Assembly (NCBI GenBank): GCA_038232055.1
Contig: JBBSIN010000015.1
Coordinates: 1-44,520, forward strand
Direction of reading: 5' to 3'
Origin: JBBSIN01 sp038232055
Lineage (GTDB): Bacteria > Actinomycetota > Actinomycetes > JADGOV01
DNA length: 44,520 nucleotides
The notes under the pieces were generated by a model. It did not search any database, was not told the DNA's origin, and worked only from the letters and a program-made list of their open reading frames with translations. The position numbers were made by a program, and so were the translations under genes. Each line of letters starts with the position of its first letter. Within the stretch, counting starts at the first letter, position 1. Shown here one piece after another: positions 1-7,560 of this stretch.

Positions 1-120
1 CGCGCCTACGGGCTCGGGCCGGCCGACCTCGACGTACTGCTGGCCGACTTCACCCTCGATGCGGTGCCACCCGGGCACCGGGCGGCGCTACGTGCCGAGC
101 TGGAAACGCTGTGTCGCTGA
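1..120 (+). CDS. 3' end of an upstream gene, possibly a restriction-type DNA methylase (partial)
   Basis: Frame 1 is open from the window edge and ends in TGA at 118-120, giving 39 residues that begin RAYGLGPADLDVLLADF. The next gene starts inside it at GTG 111, a 10-base overlap that points to translational coupling. The tail resembles, from memory, the C-terminal end of Eco57I/type IIG-like methylase subunits, where a short 'YGL..D...L.DF' helix pair closes the protein, and a methylase would suit the helicase next door. No catalytic motif lies inside the window, so the methylase reading is inference. Confidence 0.45.
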   Translation, partial: RAYGLGPADLDVLLADFTLDAVPPGHRAALRAELETLCR

Positions 121-3100
121 GCGGGAGACCGTCCGTCGTCGACAACGACGAAGTCACCCACGGCGACGCGCTGCGCTACCTGCTCGGAGACGTGGCAACC
201 AAGTACCGGCTGGCGGTCGCGACCGGCTACGTCAACCTGGCCGGACTTTCCCTGCTGGCCCACCATGTGCAGACCGAGCGGGCAGTTCGGCTACTGATCG
301 GCGCCGCGCCGGCACCCGGCCTCGACGCCGAGCTGCCGACCGTCCGGTTCGAGCACCAGCTCGTCGCCCTGCGCGGGGAGCGAGACTTCTCTCGGTTCCC
401 GCCGAGCCGCGCCGCGGCCACCCTCGTCGCCGTCGACGAGTGGCTCGCCCGCGACAACGTCGCGGTCCGCCGCTACACCCGTGAGTTCCTGCACGGGAAG
501 GCCTACCTCTTCGGCGACCCGCCGGACGCCCGCGCGGCGCTGGTGTCCTCGGCGAACCTCACCGGCCCGGGCCTGTGGCGCAACCGGGAGCTCGGGCTCG
601 TCGACTACAACCCACCGGTCGCCAGCCCAGCCGTCGAGTGGTTCGACCGACTGTGGGACCGCAGCGTCGATTACAAGGCCGACCTGCAGTCGCTGCTGTT
701 CCCAACGCTGCCGGTCGTCACGCCGGAGGACGTCTACCTGCGCGCGCTCCTCGAGCTCTACGGGGACGACGTGCTCGGATCGGACGGCGGAGCACCGCCA
801 GCCGAGTCGCGGCTTCCGCTGGCCGACTTTCAGCGCGACGGCTACGAGCGGGCCCGCGCCATCCTCGACCGCCACCACGGGGTCATCTACGCCGACGGCG
901 TCGGCACCGGCAAGACGACGGTCGGGTTGGCGCTGATCGAGGACTACGCCGTACGCCGCGGCGTGCACGCTCTCGTCGTCGCTCCCGCTCAGCTGCGCGG
1001 CATGTGGGAGCGCGAGATCGACCGGGGGCGGCTGCCGGCGCAGGTCGTGAGCTACCAGGAGCTGGCGAGCGACGAGCAGGTCGGCGACCCCGACCGCCGG
1101 CTCGGCCGACGGCTCAACGTCACCAAGGATTCCTACCGGCTGGTCGTCGTCGACGAGGCGCACGCGCTGCGCAACGCCGACAACACGTGGTACCGCGCGA
1201 TGACTCGATTGCTCGGCGGCGAGCCCAAGGACGTCGCACTGTTGTCCGCGACGCCGATCAACAACACGCTCTGGGACCTCTACAACCTCGTCATGCTCTT
1301 CGCGCGGCACGACCGGGCGCTCGCCTCGGTCGGTGTCGAGTCGCTGCGCGGGCTGTTCCTCTCGGCCGGCGCGAACTCCCGCGACGTGGAGCTGCTCGAC
1401 CCCGACCGGCTCTTCCCGGTCGCTGACGCGGTGAGCGTCCGTCGTGACCGGACGTTCATCGAGGAGAACTACCCGGGGGCGACCTTTCCCGACGGCACGC
1501 CGGTGCGATTTCCGCGACCGCTGTTGCGCACCCGGCGATACGCGCTCGACGCCGCTGTGCCCGGTGTGGTGACCGCGGTGGCCACGGCGATCGCGGCGCT
1601 CACGATGGCGCGCTACCGGCCGAGCGCGTACGAGCGCCGCGTCGTCGAAGAGGCTCGTGAGCGCACACTTGCCGGGCTGCTGCAGTCGGCCGTGCTCAAG
1701 CGGTTCGAGTCGTCCTGGGCAGCCTGCCGCGCCACGATCCGCCGGATGGGCACTGTCCATGAGGCGTTCCTCACTGCCTGGGACACGGGTGTCGTGCCGT
1801 CCCTGGCCGCCCTGCGCGACGTCGTGGACGAGGTTGGGGTCGGCGACGTGACCCGTTGGCTGGCCGAGCTTGGCGAGGACGAGGAGAGCCGGCCGGTCGA
1901 GGAGTTCTCGCCGGAGTACCGCGACGACGTCGCGGGAGACCTCGGGCTGCTCCGCGTCATCGAAGGGCTGCTCGACAACCTGTCGGCGGGAACCGACCCG
2001 AAGCTCGAGCTCCTCGCCGACGTCCTCGCCCAGACGCCCGGCAAGGTCTGCGTGTTCGCGTCGTACGCCGAGACGATCCGCTACCTCACCGAGCACCTGG
2101 ACACTGCGCTCGGCTCGGCCCGCGAGCGGGTCGTCGTCATCGGCGGTGAGACGACGCCGGACGAACGTACGCGGATGCTCGCCCGCTTCTGCCCCGAGAC
2201 GGTCGTCGAGCCGGGCTACGTGCCACCCGACGGCGAGGTCGACCTGCTGCTGTCGACCGACGTGCTCTCGGAGGGCCAGAACCTGCAGCAGGCCGGCGCG
2301 GTGGTCTCCTACGACATGCCGTGGAATCCGCAGCGGGTCGTGCAGCGCAACGGCCGTGTGATCCGCCTGCTGTCACCGCACGAGACCGTCGCCTTGACGA
2401 CCATGCTGCCGGAGCCGGGTGAACTCGACGCACTGCTCCGCCTCGAGGCGACGATCCAGGCGAAGATCGCTGCCGCCGGAGTCTTCGGCATGGAGAGCCG
2501 TGTGCTCGAAGACGTCGACGCGGTCGCGCGCAACTACTACGCAGAGTTCGAGGACCTTGCCGAACGACTCGACGAGGGAGACGAGAGTCTGCTGCGCGAG
2601 GGCGACGACGTGACCGGCGGCTTCGTCGGCGAGCAACTGCGCGCGTTGCTACGGCGAGCCGCAATCGAGGGTGAGATCGACCGTCTGGAGGACCTGCCGT
2701 GGGGGATCGGCGCGGCGTTTCGGCAGGGTCCAGGCGTGCCGTCGCGCGGCGCGCCTGGCGCGTTCTTCGCCTGTCGCACTCGCACCCGCCCGGAGCACCG
2801 CTACTGGCGGTACGTCCGCGAGACCGAGGTGGACCGTGAGGAACTGCCAATGCTGCGGGCGATCAATCCGGGAGGAGCGCCGGCTAGCGAGGTTCCCCCG
2901 GACCTGGAGGTCGCATGGCGGCTCGCGGTCGCCGACATCGTGACGGAGCACAACTTGCGCGCGGACCCGGCGCTGGCCGAGGATCGGCTGCCGCCTTCGC
3001 AGCGCTTCGCCCTCGGCGTGTTGCGCGACCCGAGCGTCGCGCTCCCGACCGGCGCGGAGGACGCCGATGAGCTGCTGTCCGTGCCCCGCGACGGTGCTGT

Positions 3101-3293
3101 TCGCAACGCGCTGTCGGATATCCAGCGCCAGGTCGGCGCACGCTCGATCAGTCGTGACCAGGCCGCCGGAGCGATCGTCGGCGTGGTCGGTGAGTTCGGG
3201 CTGACGCCCGTTCCTCCGCCGCCCCCGTTCGACCCGATTACGGAGGATGACGTCGGCGTCGTGAGCTGGATGCGGGTGCTGGGCGACGACTGA
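111..3293 (+). CDS. Phospholipase-D-like nuclease / SNF2-type helicase fusion, probable restriction or defence protein
   Basis: 1060 aa from GTG 111. Residues about 1-200 form a PLD-like domain with a single HKD-type signature: H128, K130, then SSAN at 146-149 and a following RNRE. One half-site means an active nuclease would need dimers. The helicase core follows: Walker A GVGTGKTT (263-270), DEAH (348-351), SAT (379-381), motif V around S715 (STDVLSEGQNL) and motif VI QRNGR (745-749). This layout is that of SNF2/HepA-like ATPases that translocate on DNA. PLD nuclease plus SF2 translocase occurs in ATP-dependent restriction systems (the NgoAVII/CglI type keeps them on separate subunits) and in DISARM-like loci. 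A defence role is inferred from domains and from the overlapping upstream gene; the methylase itself is outside the window. The last ~300 residues have no recognised domain. Confidence 0.85.
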   Translation: MSLSGRPSVVDNDEVTHGDALRYLLGDVATKYRLAVATGYVNLAGLSLLAHHVQTERAVRLLIGAAPAPGLDAELPTVRFEHQLVALRGERDFSRFPPSRAAATLVAVDEWLARDNVAVRRYTREFLHGKAYLFGDPPDARAALVSSANLTGPGLWRNRELGLVDYNPPVASPAVEWFDRLWDRSVDYKADLQSLLFPTLPVVTPEDVYLRALLELYGDDVLGSDGGAPPAESRLPLADFQRDGYERARAILDRHHGVIYADGVGTGKTTVGLALIEDYAVRRGVHALVVAPAQLRGMWEREIDRGRLPAQVVSYQELASDEQVGDPDRRLGRRLNVTKDSYRLVVVDEAHALRNADNTWYRAMTRLLGGEPKDVALLSATPINNTLWDLYNLVMLFARHDRALASVGVESLRGLFLSAGANSRDVELLDPDRLFPVADAVSVRRDRTFIEENYPGATFPDGTPVRFPRPLLRTRRYALDAAVPGVVTAVATAIAALTMARYRPSAYERRVVEEARERTLAGLLQSAVLKRFESSWAACRATIRRMGTVHEAFLTAWDTGVVPSLAALRDVVDEVGVGDVTRWLAELGEDEESRPVEEFSPEYRDDVAGDLGLLRVIEGLLDNLSAGTDPKLELLADVLAQTPGKVCVFASYAETIRYLTEHLDTALGSARERVVVIGGETTPDERTRMLARFCPETVVEPGYVPPDGEVDLLLSTDVLSEGQNLQQAGAVVSYDMPWNPQRVVQRNGRVIRLLSPHETVALTTMLPEPGELDALLRLEATIQAKIAAAGVFGMESRVLEDVDAVARNYYAEFEDLAERLDEGDESLLREGDDVTGGFVGEQLRALLRRAAIEGEIDRLEDLPWGIGAAFRQGPGVPSRGAPGAFFACRTRTRPEHRYWRYVRETEVDREELPMLRAINPGGAPASEVPPDLEVAWRLAVADIVTEHNLRADPALAEDRLPPSQRFALGVLRDPSVALPTGAEDADELLSVPRDGAVRNALSDIQRQVGARSISRDQAAGAIVGVVGEFGLTPVPPPPPFDPITEDDVGVVSWMRVLGDD

Positions 3294-3357
3294 AGCCCCC
3301 GGGCCCCGCGAGCCCCAGTCCTCGATCAGCCGGTCCTCGTCACGGAGAATGCGGCGC

Positions 3358-4839
3358 ATGCAGCTGAGGCGTCCGGGCGTCGCGTGGCGGGGCCTCGCTT
3401 TGATCGCCACGGCGTTTGCCGTGGTTCTGCTGGCGGGCAGCAGCGGTTACGGATACCACCGTGACGAGCTCTACTTCATCGCGATCGGCGGGCACCCGGC
3501 CTTGGGTTACGTCGACCAGCCGCCGCTGGTCCCGCTGCTGGCCCACGGGATCGACGCGCTGTCGGGACACTCGCTCGGCTGGCTTCGGGTGCCGCCAGCG
3601 CTCGCCGGCGCGCTGGTCGTACTCGTCACCGGGCTGATCGCCCGGGAGTTCGGCGCCAGACGTGACGCACAGCTGCTCGCGGCGGGGTCGATGGCGGTCG
3701 CGGCGATACTCGTGTCGGTCAGTCACCTGGCCACGACGTCGGCGTTCGACCTGCTGGCCTGGTCGGTCGTGTTATGGCTGGTCGTACGTGCCCTGCGAGA
3801 TGACCGACGCACGTGGCTGCTCGTTGGCTTGGCGGCCGGGATTAGCCTGGAGATCAAGACGCTGCCGGTGTTCCTCCTCGGCGCGCTGCTCCTGGGCGTC
3901 CTGATTGCCGGGCCACGGCAGGTGCTCGTCTCGCGGTGGTTGTGGGCCGGCGCGGCGATCGCGCTCGTGCTCTGGGCGCCGAACCTGATCTGGCAGGCCA
4001 CCCACGGCTGGCCGCAGCTCACGCTGTCGACGTCCATTGCCGCTGGGCGTTCGGGGACGAGCCAGCCGCGCTGGCTGTTCATCCCATACCAGGTCGTGCT
4101 GATCAGTCCGGTGCTCGTGCCGGTGTGGATCGCCGGACTATGGCGCCTTGCCCGCGACCAAAGGCTGGCCACCTGGCGCTGCATCGCGATCGCGTACCCG
4201 GTGCTCGTCGTCATCTACATCGCGGCCGGCGGCAAGCCGTACTACCTGTGCGGGTTGTACCCGCCGCTGCTCGCCGCCGGTGCTGAGCCGACGCTGGCGT
4301 GGATGCGCCGCGGCGCCACCCGGGCGCGGATCGCGCTACTCGGCTTGGCCATCGCGTTGTCGGCAGCGGTCTCCGCCATACTGATGCTGCCGATCGTGCC
4401 CGTAGCCGCGCTGCACGACAGCCCGATCGTCGCCATAAACTACGACGCCGGTGAGACGGTCGGCTGGCCACACTTCGCCGCGGCCGTCGCACGCGCCTAC
4501 GACGCGCTGCCGGCCGAGCAACGCCGACATGCGGTTGTCCTCGGTGCCAACTACGGCGAGGGCGGTGCCGTGTTGCGGTTCCGCCCCGATATCGATACCT
4601 ACGGCGGCCAGAACAACCTTTGGGACCTCGGCCCGCCGCCGGCCGACACTCGGACCGCGATCGTGGTCGGCTATCCGGACGCCGATCTGCGCAGGTGGTT
4701 TGCAGGCGTGCGGCGGGTAGCCACGATCGACAACGGCGTACACCTCGACAACGACGAGCAGGGTAGAGCCGTCTGGCTGTGCACCGACCCGACGCAGAGC
4801 TGGTCGGCGCTCTGGCCGAAGATGCACCGCCTCGGGTGA
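3358..4839 (+). CDS. GT39/ArnT-like membrane glycosyltransferase
   Basis: About 493 aa with many hydrophobic segments, an integral membrane protein. Near the N-terminus it has the GT-C/GT39 signature: an Asp in the first outer loop (YGYHRDELYF) followed by GYVDQPPLVPLL, as in dolichyl-phosphate-mannose mannosyltransferase and ArnT relatives that transfer a sugar from a polyprenyl-phosphate donor on the outer membrane face. A soluble C-terminal tail of about 130 residues follows the last hydrophobic stretch. ATG codons occur at 3349 and 3358. A GGAG at 3344-3347 is 1 nt from the first and 10 nt from the second, so 3358 is favoured. It stands alone, with the PAP2 gene converging on its 3' end; PAP2 enzymes often recycle polyprenyl diphosphates, so a link is possible but unproven. 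Donor and acceptor cannot be told. Confidence 0.8.
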   Translation: MQLRRPGVAWRGLALIATAFAVVLLAGSSGYGYHRDELYFIAIGGHPALGYVDQPPLVPLLAHGIDALSGHSLGWLRVPPALAGALVVLVTGLIAREFGARRDAQLLAAGSMAVAAILVSVSHLATTSAFDLLAWSVVLWLVVRALRDDRRTWLLVGLAAGISLEIKTLPVFLLGALLLGVLIAGPRQVLVSRWLWAGAAIALVLWAPNLIWQATHGWPQLTLSTSIAAGRSGTSQPRWLFIPYQVVLISPVLVPVWIAGLWRLARDQRLATWRCIAIAYPVLVVIYIAAGGKPYYLCGLYPPLLAAGAEPTLAWMRRGATRARIALLGLAIALSAAVSAILMLPIVPVAALHDSPIVAINYDAGETVGWPHFAAAVARAYDALPAEQRRHAVVLGANYGEGGAVLRFRPDIDTYGGQNNLWDLGPPPADTRTAIVVGYPDADLRRWFAGVRRVATIDNGVHLDNDEQGRAVWLCTDPTQSWSALWPKMHRLG

Positions 4840-4866
4840 GCAGCGGCAAGGTTTCATGCGGCTCTG

Positions 4867-5604
4867 TCAGGCCGGCGGGGGGTCACGTCGTCCGTCTTGG
4901 GCGCTGACTGGCAGGAGGATGCTTCTCAAGAGCAGGAGCCAGATCGTCGTGAAGATCAGGCTGGCGGCGACGTCGCTGGGCCAGTGCATTCCTCGGTAGA
5001 GCCGGGCGAGCAGCACGAACATGGGCAGGGTCACCGCGAGGCACCAGGCCATGCCTCTCAGCGGCTGCCGGGGCCGGGTCCTGGCGATACCGAGCGCGAG
5101 GCCGCCCCACAGCGCGACGGTGGCAGCGGTGTGCCCTGACGGGAAGCTGGACGTGGGGGGCGCGGGATCCAGATGCGGGATAGGCGGCCGTACCCGGTGC
5201 AGGACAAGGGACGCCAGGATGAACAGCACTGTCTCGCCGGCCACGGCGAGGGCGAGGAACGCCGGCAGCCTAGGCCCGTGCCTGCGCCAAGCGAGCAGCA
5301 GGCAGCCGATGGCTGTGAGGGTCACGACCGTCGTGGTCGCTCCGAGCACGGTCCCTATCCGGGTGAGGTGGTCCAACCACGGTGTCCGATGGGACAGGAC
5401 CGTGTGCTCGAACGCGACCTCGTCCCGGTGCACCGCTCCGTGGGCGAGGACCCGGGTGACGAGGACGCCTAGCGCGAGCAGCAGCCCCTCGACGAGAGCG
5501 AACGCTGCCAGCACCAGGCTGATCAGCACGCGGAGCGTCCGCGGGCGGGCGCCGGCAAGGACGCCGATCGACGAACTACTGCTGGGATCAGGCTCACCCA
5601 TCAT
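4867..5604 (-). CDS. PAP2-family membrane phosphatase
   Basis: 245 aa with about six hydrophobic segments. The three PAP2 signatures are present in order: RP at 139-140, PSGH with the catalytic His at 155-158, and R204/H207/D211 in RLYRGMHWPSD. The Lys that usually sits seven residues before the RP arginine is a Ser here, so motif 1 is incomplete. Family members dephosphorylate lipid phosphates or undecaprenyl diphosphate at the membrane. The start ATG overlaps the stop of a 34-codon ORF (ATGA), so translation may be coupled to the vapBC transcript upstream. ATG ATG occurs at the start and either is usable. Substrate unknown. Confidence 0.85.
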   Translation of the reverse strand: MMGEPDPSSSSSIGVLAGARPRTLRVLISLVLAAFALVEGLLLALGVLVTRVLAHGAVHRDEVAFEHTVLSHRTPWLDHLTRIGTVLGATTTVVTLTAIGCLLLAWRRHGPRLPAFLALAVAGETVLFILASLVLHRVRPPIPHLDPAPPTSSFPSGHTAATVALWGGLALGIARTRPRQPLRGMAWCLAVTLPMFVLLARLYRGMHWPSDVAASLIFTTIWLLLLRSILLPVSAQDGRRDPPPA

Positions 5605-5705
5605 TGGATCATGGCGATGAGGTGGTCATCGGGGAGTTGAGTGGCCGCCCAGTCCAGCCACGCCTGGGAGCCCTCTCTGGCAAGTCCCGGCCAGCGATCC
5701 GCCAT
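5601..5705 (-). CDS. Small ORF (34 aa) between vapC and the PAP2 gene
   Basis: Starts at ATG 5705, 5 nt after the vapC stop, and its TGA (5601-5603) overlaps the PAP2 ATG. The product begins MADRWPGLAREGSQAWLDWA and ends in a hydrophobic DDHLIAMIQ. It carries three Trp and reads like an amphipathic helix rather than random codons. It could be a real small protein of this operon, a leader that couples PAP2 translation, or the remains of a longer gene. No family recognised. The call rests on its exact fit between two genes and its protein-like composition. Confidence 0.4.
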   Translation of the reverse strand: MADRWPGLAREGSQAWLDWAATQLPDDHLIAMIQ

Positions 5706-5710
5706 CGCCG

Positions 5711-6124
5711 TCATTCCATGCTGCCGGCCGGCAAGACCCATTGACTGCGCTGCCCTGTGACTGCGGCGATCAGGTCGAAGTCTGCGTCGTAGTGCAGCAC
5801 AGCTACGTCGAGTTCCTCCGCCGCAGCAGCGATCAGGAGATCGGGAACCTTGCGTCCCCGCTGACTGCGCTGAGCCAGCAGGCGCTGCACCTGCAGGGTG
5901 CGGCGCACGTGCCCGGCTGTGGTGTCGATCAGGTCAAAGGCGTCGAGCGCGCCGATCAGTTGATCCCACTCCTGCGCGTTGCGGGCGGTGTAGCCGACCT
6001 CGAGATCGGAGACCGCCGCCCGCCCTAGTCGACCTGCCGTGGCCAGCGGCTCGACCACCTCGCGGACCTCTCTGCGGCCGAGCCGCTTGATCACGCTGGT
6101 GTCAAGGAGAAAGGTCAGCGCCAC
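5711..6124 (-). CDS. vapC: VapC-type PIN-domain ribonuclease toxin
   Basis: 137 aa, normal VapC length. The PIN acidic set is visible: D8 in FLLDTS, E42 in SDLEVGY, D95 in VPDLLIAA and D113 with neighbours D115/D117 in LHYDADFDLIA. Known VapC proteins are Mg-dependent RNases that cut tRNA or rRNA and are held inactive by the cognate VapB. The start is GTG 6124, overlapping the antitoxin stop by 10 bases, the usual arrangement for coupled toxin-antitoxin translation. All catalytic acids are present, so the toxin looks intact. Confidence 0.9.
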   Translation of the reverse strand: MALTFLLDTSVIKRLGRREVREVVEPLATAGRLGRAAVSDLEVGYTARNAQEWDQLIGALDAFDLIDTTAGHVRRTLQVQRLLAQRSQRGRKVPDLLIAAAAEELDVAVLHYDADFDLIAAVTGQRSQWVLPAGSME

Positions 6125-6309
6125 GCTTCGGAACGGTCCTCGAGGCGGGCGTGAGCCAAGGCGTCCAGCGCTGCGATAACTCGTCGGTTCCGGCCGGACG
6201 TCGCTCGGCGCAGCGCCTCGTTCACCGTGTCCTTGATCGTCGCCGTGCCGAGTTCCACCTGAGCGGCCCCCAGCGCCTGCTCGTCGAGATCGACAAGATG
6301 CTTACCCAT
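6115..6309 (-). CDS. vapB: VapB-type antitoxin
   Basis: 64 aa from ATG 6309 (MGKHLVDLDEQALGAAQ). The N-terminal part with LVDLDEQAL..A...LGTATIKDTVNEALRR matches the short ribbon-helix-helix antitoxins paired with PIN toxins. The C-terminal tail (ALAHARLEDRSEAWR) would wrap the toxin. Longer in-frame starts exist upstream to 6336 but would cover the promoter box at 6317-6322. The complex normally represses its own promoter by binding a palindrome, and one lies just upstream. Confidence 0.85.
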   Translation of the reverse strand: MGKHLVDLDEQALGAAQVELGTATIKDTVNEALRRATSGRNRRVIAALDALAHARLEDRSEAWR

Positions 6310-6316
6310 GGGTCGA

Positions 6317-6343
6317 AGTATATATCGGGCACGCAACGTATAC
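6317..6343 (-). promoter_or_regulatory. vapBC promoter and likely VapB operator
   Basis: On the minus strand a TATACT box (6317-6322) lies 7 nt before the vapB ATG, fitting a leaderless transcript. GTATA (6318-6322) and TATAC (6339-6343) are inverted arms 16 nt apart, in the place where VapBC complexes usually bind to repress themselves. Seen directly; function inferred. Confidence 0.4.
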
Positions 6344-6389
6344 CCGTAGCCGGTCCGCTGCCAGCGGGTCGAGTGCAGCTGGGCGGGCT

Positions 6390-6581
6390 ACCGGGCGTGC
6401 CTGCGCTGCCGGCCCTACCGCGGCGCGCAGCGTGCCACCTGCGACGCCTGTTCGTCGAGCACCTCGGGGTGACTCCGGAGGGACTGGCCCACTCCGCCCG
6501 CAACACCTGGCCCGCCGGATGCTCGACGACACCGACCTGTCGATCGCGGTCACCCCGATTCATCGCTCGCTGTGCCAGTAG
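6390..6581 (+). pseudogene. Remnant of an Ada/AlkA-type DNA repair gene (AraC-family HTH)
   Basis: Three fragments in different frames match one family. ACLRCRPYR (6395-6421) is the zinc/methyl-acceptor Cys motif of the Ada N-terminal domain. HLRRLFVEHLGVTPEGLAHS (from 6436) is the AraC-type HTH helix typical of actinobacterial Ada-AlkA proteins. QHLARRMLDDTDLSIAVT, in the next frame, continues that HTH and ends at TAG 6579-6581. Between the first two about 80 codons expected in the family are missing, and a frameshift near 6500 separates the last two. The glycosylase domain that should follow is absent. The family repairs alkylated bases and regulates the adaptive response; this copy is dead. 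Its preserved motifs suggest fairly recent decay. Confidence 0.7.
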
Positions 6582-6597
6582 ACGGCGGGCGATGGCT

Positions 6598-7116
6598 TCA
6601 AGCGCCGGGGGCCTGCGGGACGGCCACGTTGATGATGCCGGTCGTGACGTCGTAGACGCACCCGATGACGGGCAGCCCGACGGGCAGGTACGGCGAGCTG
6701 CGGATGCGCTGCACGTCTTGCCGCAGCGCCTCGATCTGGTCGCTGGTCGTGCGGAACTCCAAGCTCCTGGTGTCGACCCCGCGAGCCAGTAACTCGGCGT
6801 GGACGTCCTCGTCGGTCACCTTTGTCATCCGGCAGTCGGTGTGCGGAATGACCATCACCCGGCTGACGTCGAGCAGGTGCACGGCGAGCACGAGGGTGCG
6901 CAGCACGTCGTCGGTGACGCGGGCCCCGGCGTTGCGCAGGACCTTCGCGTCGCCTGGTGCCAGCCCGAGCATCTCCAGCGGCGCGATGCGGGAGTCCATG
7001 CACGTGACGACGGCGAGGCCGCGGGCGGCCTTGCCGGCGGTGCCCGCGTCCGAGAAGTGCTGGCTGTAGCGGGCGTTGGCAGCCAGCACGTCGGCGAAGG
7101 AGTCCATGCCGTCCAT
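6598..7116 (-). CDS. Beta-class carbonic anhydrase
   Basis: 172 aa, compact for the family. Zinc ligands and the Asp/Arg dyad are in place: C39, D41, R43 in VVTCMDSRI, then H92 and C95 in IPHTDCRM. It interconverts CO2 and bicarbonate in the cytoplasm. The short form without N-terminal extension resembles the mycobacterial Rv1284-like subgroup. Start is ATG 7116; a second ATG at 7107 (MDSFADVL) is equally plausible. It stands alone, divergent from the Uma2 remnant. Confidence 0.9.
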   Translation of the reverse strand: MDGMDSFADVLAANARYSQHFSDAGTAGKAARGLAVVTCMDSRIAPLEMLGLAPGDAKVLRNAGARVTDDVLRTLVLAVHLLDVSRVMVIPHTDCRMTKVTDEDVHAELLARGVDTRSLEFRTTSDQIEALRQDVQRIRSSPYLPVGLPVIGCVYDVTTGIINVAVPQAPGA

Positions 7117-7201
7117 CTCATCACCAGGGCATCGCCGGACGGACAGCGAGACGCTCCGGGCGGGAATCGCGTGCCAGACTGAGTGTGGTAGGGAGCATTA
7201 C

Positions 7202-7545
7202 GTGACTGAGGCGTTGGCGCGGACGGCGGGCCCGTGGACGCTCGCCGACCTCAATGGCATGCCCGACGACGGCCAGCGCTACGAGATCGTCGACGGGAGC
7301 CTCCTGGTGAGTGCGCCGCCGTCTCCCCGTCGTCACGGACAACCGACCGCGTCACGAAGCGGGCGCTCTACGCCGGCGCGGGCATTGCGTCCTACTGGCG
7401 GATCGAACTCGATGAACCGGCGGTCGTAATCTACGAACTACGAGGCACCGCGTACGCCGAGATCCTCGTCGCGACCGGCTCAGAAGTGGTTGACGTCAAG
7501 CGACCTGTCCACCTTCGCGTGGTTCCGGCGCAGTTGACGCCGTAG
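7202..7545 (+). pseudogene. Uma2-family (DUF820) nuclease gene with internal deletion
   Basis: The first part, from GTG 7202 with AGGGAG upstream, reads WTLADLNGMPDDGQRYEIVDG..LVSAPPSPRR, the normal Uma2 N-terminus with its YEIVDG motif. The second part, in another frame, reads SPSSRTTDRVTKRALYAGAG..YWRIELDEP to a TAG at 7543-7545, the normal C-terminal third. The central segment of about 80-90 codons, with most of the PD-(D/E)XK-like core, is gone. The junction near 7320-7340 falls where both parts encode a Ser-Pro pair, so a short-homology deletion is likely. Uma2 proteins are putative endonucleases, often in many copies and prone to decay. No active product is expected. Confidence 0.75.
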
Positions 7546-7560
7546 CTCCTGGCAGGATCC

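Noticed and set aside
291..2096. Long open frame on the minus strand across the helicase gene
   Set aside because: Antisense shadow of GC-rich codons; no motif, while the plus strand has a full helicase.
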